From NCBI GenBank assembly GCA_029820875.1, contig JALGUK010000049.1, positions 1 through 9,229 on the forward strand: a DNA stretch of 9,229 nt, written 5' to 3'. The notes under the pieces were generated by a model. That model saw only the letters and a list, made by a program, of their open reading frames with translations. It did not search any database and was not told the origin of the DNA. Below are positions 6,949 to 9,229 of the stretch, one piece after another. The stretch comes from Candidatus Zipacnadia bacterium (lineage in GTDB: Bacteria; Armatimonadota; UBA5377; JALGUK01). The translations under genes and the position numbers were made by a program. Position 1 is the first letter of the stretch, and every line of letters starts with the position of its first letter.

Positions 6949-7296
6949 ATGAGCAGGTCGAAGCGTGAGCGTCTGACAAAAAATGCCGACTTCGATGCGG
7001 TCTTTCGCAAAGGTAGGAGTTATGCGGATAGGTATGCCGTCGCCGTTGTCCTCCCTCGGTCCGATAACATCACAAGGGTAGGCTTTGTGGTGAGCGGAAA
7101 AACATGCAACGCGCCGGTCCGCAATCGGATCAAGCGCCGCTTGCGCGAGGTGTGGCGTGGTCTGCATAGTGAGATAGTGTCGCCGGCCGATATCGTCCTC
7201 ATAGGACGTGCCCCAGCCGCCGACGGCCCGTTTGAGGAGATTAAGAAAAGCGTGCGGAAGGTCCTGACCGACGCAGGATTGCTGGAATCGAGTTGA
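6949..7296 (+). CDS. rnpA: Ribonuclease P protein component
   Basis: The 115-residue product is the protein subunit of RNase P, which joins the catalytic RNA to remove 5' leaders from pre-tRNA. It opens with the family's RLTKNADFDAVFRKGRSY segment (residues 8-25), has the central GFVVSGK strand (45-51) and the diagnostic RNR box RNRIKRRLRE (58-67), and ends with DIVLIGRAPA. Length is normal. The usual hydrophobic/valine step before the RNR box reads GKTCNAPVRNR here, a small deviation. ATG 6949 has only a weak GGTGG site three bases upstream, so translation may depend on coupling to rpmH. Its TGA stop abuts the GTG start of yidD. Confidence 0.96.
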   Translation: MSRSKRERLTKNADFDAVFRKGRSYADRYAVAVVLPRSDNITRVGFVVSGKTCNAPVRNRIKRRLREVWRGLHSEIVSPADIVLIGRAPAADGPFEEIKKSVRKVLTDAGLLESS

Positions 7297-7614
7297 GTGA
7301 GGATGCTTCCCGACAGCTCAGGCCGAGCGTGCTCCGTTGCACGGTCAGTTCAGGCGGGGGCGATATCCTCGGATGCCGAATCCGGGCACAGACGAATAAG
7401 CGTCATTGCGCGATTCGTCGTCCTGCTCATACGCTTATACCGCCGTTTCGTCTCACCTTATTTCCCACCAGTGTGTCGCTTCCGCCCTACCTGCTCACAG
7501 TATACGCTTGAGGCCATCGAGAAGTACGGGTTTCTCAAAGGTGGGTGGTTGGGACTCAAGCGTATCCTTAAGTGTCACCCCTTACATCCAGGCGGGTATG
7601 ACCCATTGAAATGA
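7297..7614 (+). CDS. yidD: Membrane protein insertion efficiency factor YidD
   Basis: The 105-residue product carries the whole YidD core: [16 protein letters not shown] (39-54), [10 protein letters not shown] (60-69), EAIEKYG-LKGG (72-83) and [16 protein letters not shown] (88-103). The three conserved cysteines are C60, C66 and C93. YidD is a small membrane-associated protein with an amphipathic N-terminus that helps YidC insert membrane proteins. The GTG start directly follows the rnpA TGA, suggesting translational coupling; an in-frame ATG at 7303 is an alternative. Either start leaves about 35 residues before the core, longer than usual, and no later ATG, GTG or TTG is in frame before the core. 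The extension has no hydrophobic segment. yidC follows after 44 bases. Confidence 0.94.
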   Translation: MRMLPDSSGRACSVARSVQAGAISSDAESGHRRISVIARFVVLLIRLYRRFVSPYFPPVCRFRPTCSQYTLEAIEKYGFLKGGWLGLKRILKCHPLHPGGYDPLK

Positions 7615-7658
7615 GTCGCGCTGCACAGCGCCTGGGATAATAGAAGAGGTCGTATTCA

Positions 7659-9071
7659 ATGAATTTCGGCTCGTTCAATAGCATGCAGGTAGCCAAGCTT
7701 CTGCTCTTGGCCTCCTTGCTGATTCTGCTGCCCTTATCCTTGTCGGTCGGTGCTCCGACTGGCTCCGAAAAGGGCTTGCCGGACGCCCTTAAGATCGGCA
7801 AGGTCACCGACTTTGATAAAAAGGTGCAGGAACTGCGTCAAATTGTGGATAGTCAGCCCAAGACCGAGGCGGCGGGTGATGCTCTTCTGAAGCTTGGCCG
7901 CCTTTACGAACAACGCGGTGCAAGTATCGCTGATTTCCGCAACGCAGTAAGCGCCTACCAGCGGTTCGCCAAAGAGTATGGCAGAAGCGAGTATGTACCC
8001 TTCGCCCACTATCGCATCGGCAATATCTACCAAGGCCCGCTCAGCTCCGAGCCTGATGCTGAGAAAAAGGCCCGGGCAGCCTACAGCCGGGCCTGGCCGT
8101 ATTTCAGGCAGAGCGGGCAAGAACTCGTGGTATGGGTTAAGCAGGATGGCGAGTATGTCGAAAAGCCCGTGGAGAAGGTGGTTGGGCCGCTCCTGGACGA
8201 GATTAACCGCGACAAGCCGCTTTACCAGGTCCTTGACGTGCTCGCCGCCCTCACCGGCCATAATCCGAATTACAGTTGCGCCATTGCGGTCATCATCTTC
8301 GCCATACTTACCCGCCTGATGCTTTGGCCCTTGACGACCAAACAACTCAAGTCCCAGCGTGCCATGCAACGTCTCCAGCCTCAGATGAAGGAACTCCAGC
8401 AACGATACAAGGATGACCAGAAAGCATTCCAGCAGGAGGTCATGCAGCTATACAAGCGCGAAGGGACCAACCCCTTCAGCGGCTGTCTGCCCATGCTGAT
8501 TCAGCTCCCGATTTTGTGGTTCGTCTACAGCGGTATCCGTCTGTACATATGGCAGTTCCACCAGTCGTCCTTCCTCTGGATGAAGAACCTGGCCGCACCG
8601 GACATGCCCCTTTTCATCGTGTACGTCATAAGTATGGTCGTCTTCCAGGAGTTTTCGATGCGGGCCCAGCCTCCGCCGACAGAGCCGCAGCAGGAACAGA
8701 CGCAAAAAATGATGAAGTGGATGATGCCGCTGATGTTCTTCTTCTTCTTCAGGGGGTTCCCGGCGGGTTTCATCCTCTACTGGCTCGGCACAAATATCAT
8801 TTACACAATCCAGCAAGTGTGGTTCATGAAGGTCCATCCGTTGCCGGAGGAGCCGCCGGACCCCCGCGAGAAAGCTCAGACGATCGGCGAGGCTGATACC
8901 AACGGCGGTGACGACGGCAAGGGCAAGCAGGAAATCAAGGACGGCAACATCGTCACGATGACGCCCAAACCCAAAAAGCGCTGCAGGAGGTGCATCCAAT
9001 GCGGAGTGCGGAGGGCACAGGCAAGACGGTCGAGGAGGCGAAGGCGGCTGCACTCGAACAGCTCGGAGTAA
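7659..9071 (+). CDS. yidC: Membrane protein insertase YidC with N-terminal TPR-like domain
   Basis: The 470-residue product belongs to the YidC/Oxa1/Alb3 insertases, which integrate membrane proteins with or after SecYEG. Residues 11-30 form a first hydrophobic helix. Residues 52-150 are helical and resemble TPR repeats of the BamD/YbgF type (AAGDALLKLGRLYEQRG, then AVSAYQRFAKEYGRSEYVPFAHYRIGNIYQ), in place of the beta-sandwich of proteobacterial YidC. The insertase core follows: the helix at about 206-224 carries the conserved groove Arg (R219), then a coiled cytoplasmic hairpin (230-270), NPFSGCLPMLIQLPIL, and further helices at about 317-332, 353-364 and 367-387. A (TTC)5 run at 8736-8750 encodes five Phe. 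The tail from 391 is hydrophilic and ends in an arginine-rich stretch that overlaps jag by 73 bases. The ATG start has an AGAGG nine bases upstream. Confidence 0.94.
   Translation: MNFGSFNSMQVAKLLLLASLLILLPLSLSVGAPTGSEKGLPDALKIGKVTDFDKKVQELRQIVDSQPKTEAAGDALLKLGRLYEQRGASIADFRNAVSAYQRFAKEYGRSEYVPFAHYRIGNIYQGPLSSEPDAEKKARAAYSRAWPYFRQSGQELVVWVKQDGEYVEKPVEKVVGPLLDEINRDKPLYQVLDVLAALTGHNPNYSCAIAVIIFAILTRLMLWPLTTKQLKSQRAMQRLQPQMKELQQRYKDDQKAFQQEVMQLYKREGTNPFSGCLPMLIQLPILWFVYSGIRLYIWQFHQSSFLWMKNLAAPDMPLFIVYVISMVVFQEFSMRAQPPPTEPQQEQTQKMMKWMMPLMFFFFFRGFPAGFILYWLGTNIIYTIQQVWFMKVHPLPEEPPDPREKAQTIGEADTNGGDDGKGKQEIKDGNIVTMTPKPKKRCRRCIQCGVRRAQARRSRRRRRLHSNSSE
8985..8992 (+). promoter_or_regulatory. Shine-Dalgarno site of jag inside yidC
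   Basis: AGGAGGTG lies six bases before ATG 8999. This near-ideal site fixes the jag start within the yidC coding region and confirms that the overlap is used. Confidence 0.85.
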
Positions 9072-9229
9072 GCGAAGACGAGGCGGACATTGAGGTCATT
9101 CAGGAGCACTCTCGTGGATTCCTGGGAATTATCGGGGGCGGCGGGGAGGTCCGCGTAAGAGCGACGGTCCGCCAGGCTCTCGGCACCGTTGCTAAGGAGT
9201 TCCTTGCAGGGCTGCTTGAACGCATGAAG
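8999..9229 (+). CDS. jag: RNA-binding protein KhpB/Jag, 3' partial
   Basis: The first 77 residues are visible and the frame is open at the window edge. They match the Jag N-terminal domain: GKTVEEAKAAALEQLGVSED, then an acidic strand VIQEHSRGFLGIIGGGGEVRVRA, which corresponds to the family's KGFLG-I-G pattern. The KH and R3H RNA-binding domains should follow beyond the window; this is expected from the family, not seen. KhpB/Jag proteins bind RNA in the cytoplasm and affect cell division and elongation in Gram-positive bacteria. jag commonly follows yidC. The start at ATG 8999 has a near-ideal ribosome binding site and overlaps yidC by 73 bases. GTG at 8990 in the same frame falls within the binding site and is unlikely. 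Confidence 0.92.
   Translation, partial: MRSAEGTGKTVEEAKAAALEQLGVSEDEADIEVIQEHSRGFLGIIGGGGEVRVRATVRQALGTVAKEFLAGLLERMK

Noticed and set aside
7633..7641. Extended -10-like TGGGATAAT before yidC
   Set aside because: No suitable -35 is present, and a start there would leave almost no room for the ribosome binding site. It lies inside a compact gene cluster.
7734..8402. Open frame of 222 codons on the minus strand within yidC
   Set aside because: It is a shadow of the yidC codon pattern, with no ribosome binding site or recognisable domain noted.
8736..8750. (TTC)5 triplet repeat in yidC as a phase-variation tract
   Set aside because: Triplet changes would not shift the frame. A run of Phe in a membrane helix explains it.

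Overview
The window reads as a chromosomal stretch from a free-living bacterium with fairly high GC. All nine genes lie on the + strand. No mobile element, CRISPR array, tRNA or rRNA was seen. Every gene is recognisable at family level. The lineage cannot be fixed from this sequence. The order peptidyl-prolyl isomerase, mazG, S4-domain rqcP recalls a Firmicutes (Clostridia/Bacillus) neighbourhood, but the sporulation genes that usually follow there are absent. The YidC protein carries an unusual helical extracytoplasmic domain. A non-sporulating Firmicutes relative or a poorly sampled Terrabacteria phylum (Armatimonadota-like, for example) would fit; this is inference.

Region 1 (1-1395) is the 3' part of a gene for a 2-hydroxyacyl-CoA dehydratase/activase-related iron-sulfur protein (COG3581-like). 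It is open at the left edge. Region 2 (1396-1613) is a 218-base intergenic stretch with a strong extended -10 promoter and a stem-loop at the predicted 5' end of the transcript.

Region 3 (1614-6629) looks like one operon: a parvulin-type foldase lipoprotein, the house-cleaning pyrophosphohydrolase MazG, the ribosome-quality-control factor RqcP, and, after an intercistronic hairpin, pyruvate phosphate dikinase. A perfect 12-bp stem-loop at 6641-6670 closes it.

Region 4 (6683 to the right edge) is the classic rpmH-rnpA-yidD-yidC-jag cluster: ribosomal protein L34, the RNase P protein, two membrane-insertion factors and the RNA-binding protein KhpB/Jag, which is cut by the window end. It has its own promoter, almost identical in its -10 region to the Region 2 promoter. 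The cluster often sits beside dnaA and the replication origin. Here ppdK stands upstream instead, and no DnaA-box cluster was seen.

No wholly new system is evident. The points most worth a second look are the TPR-like domain fused to YidC, the 73-base yidC/jag overlap that encodes an arginine-rich YidC tail, the parvulin domain lacking its usual histidines, the COG3581-like protein, and the paired extended -10 promoters with nearby palindromic elements.
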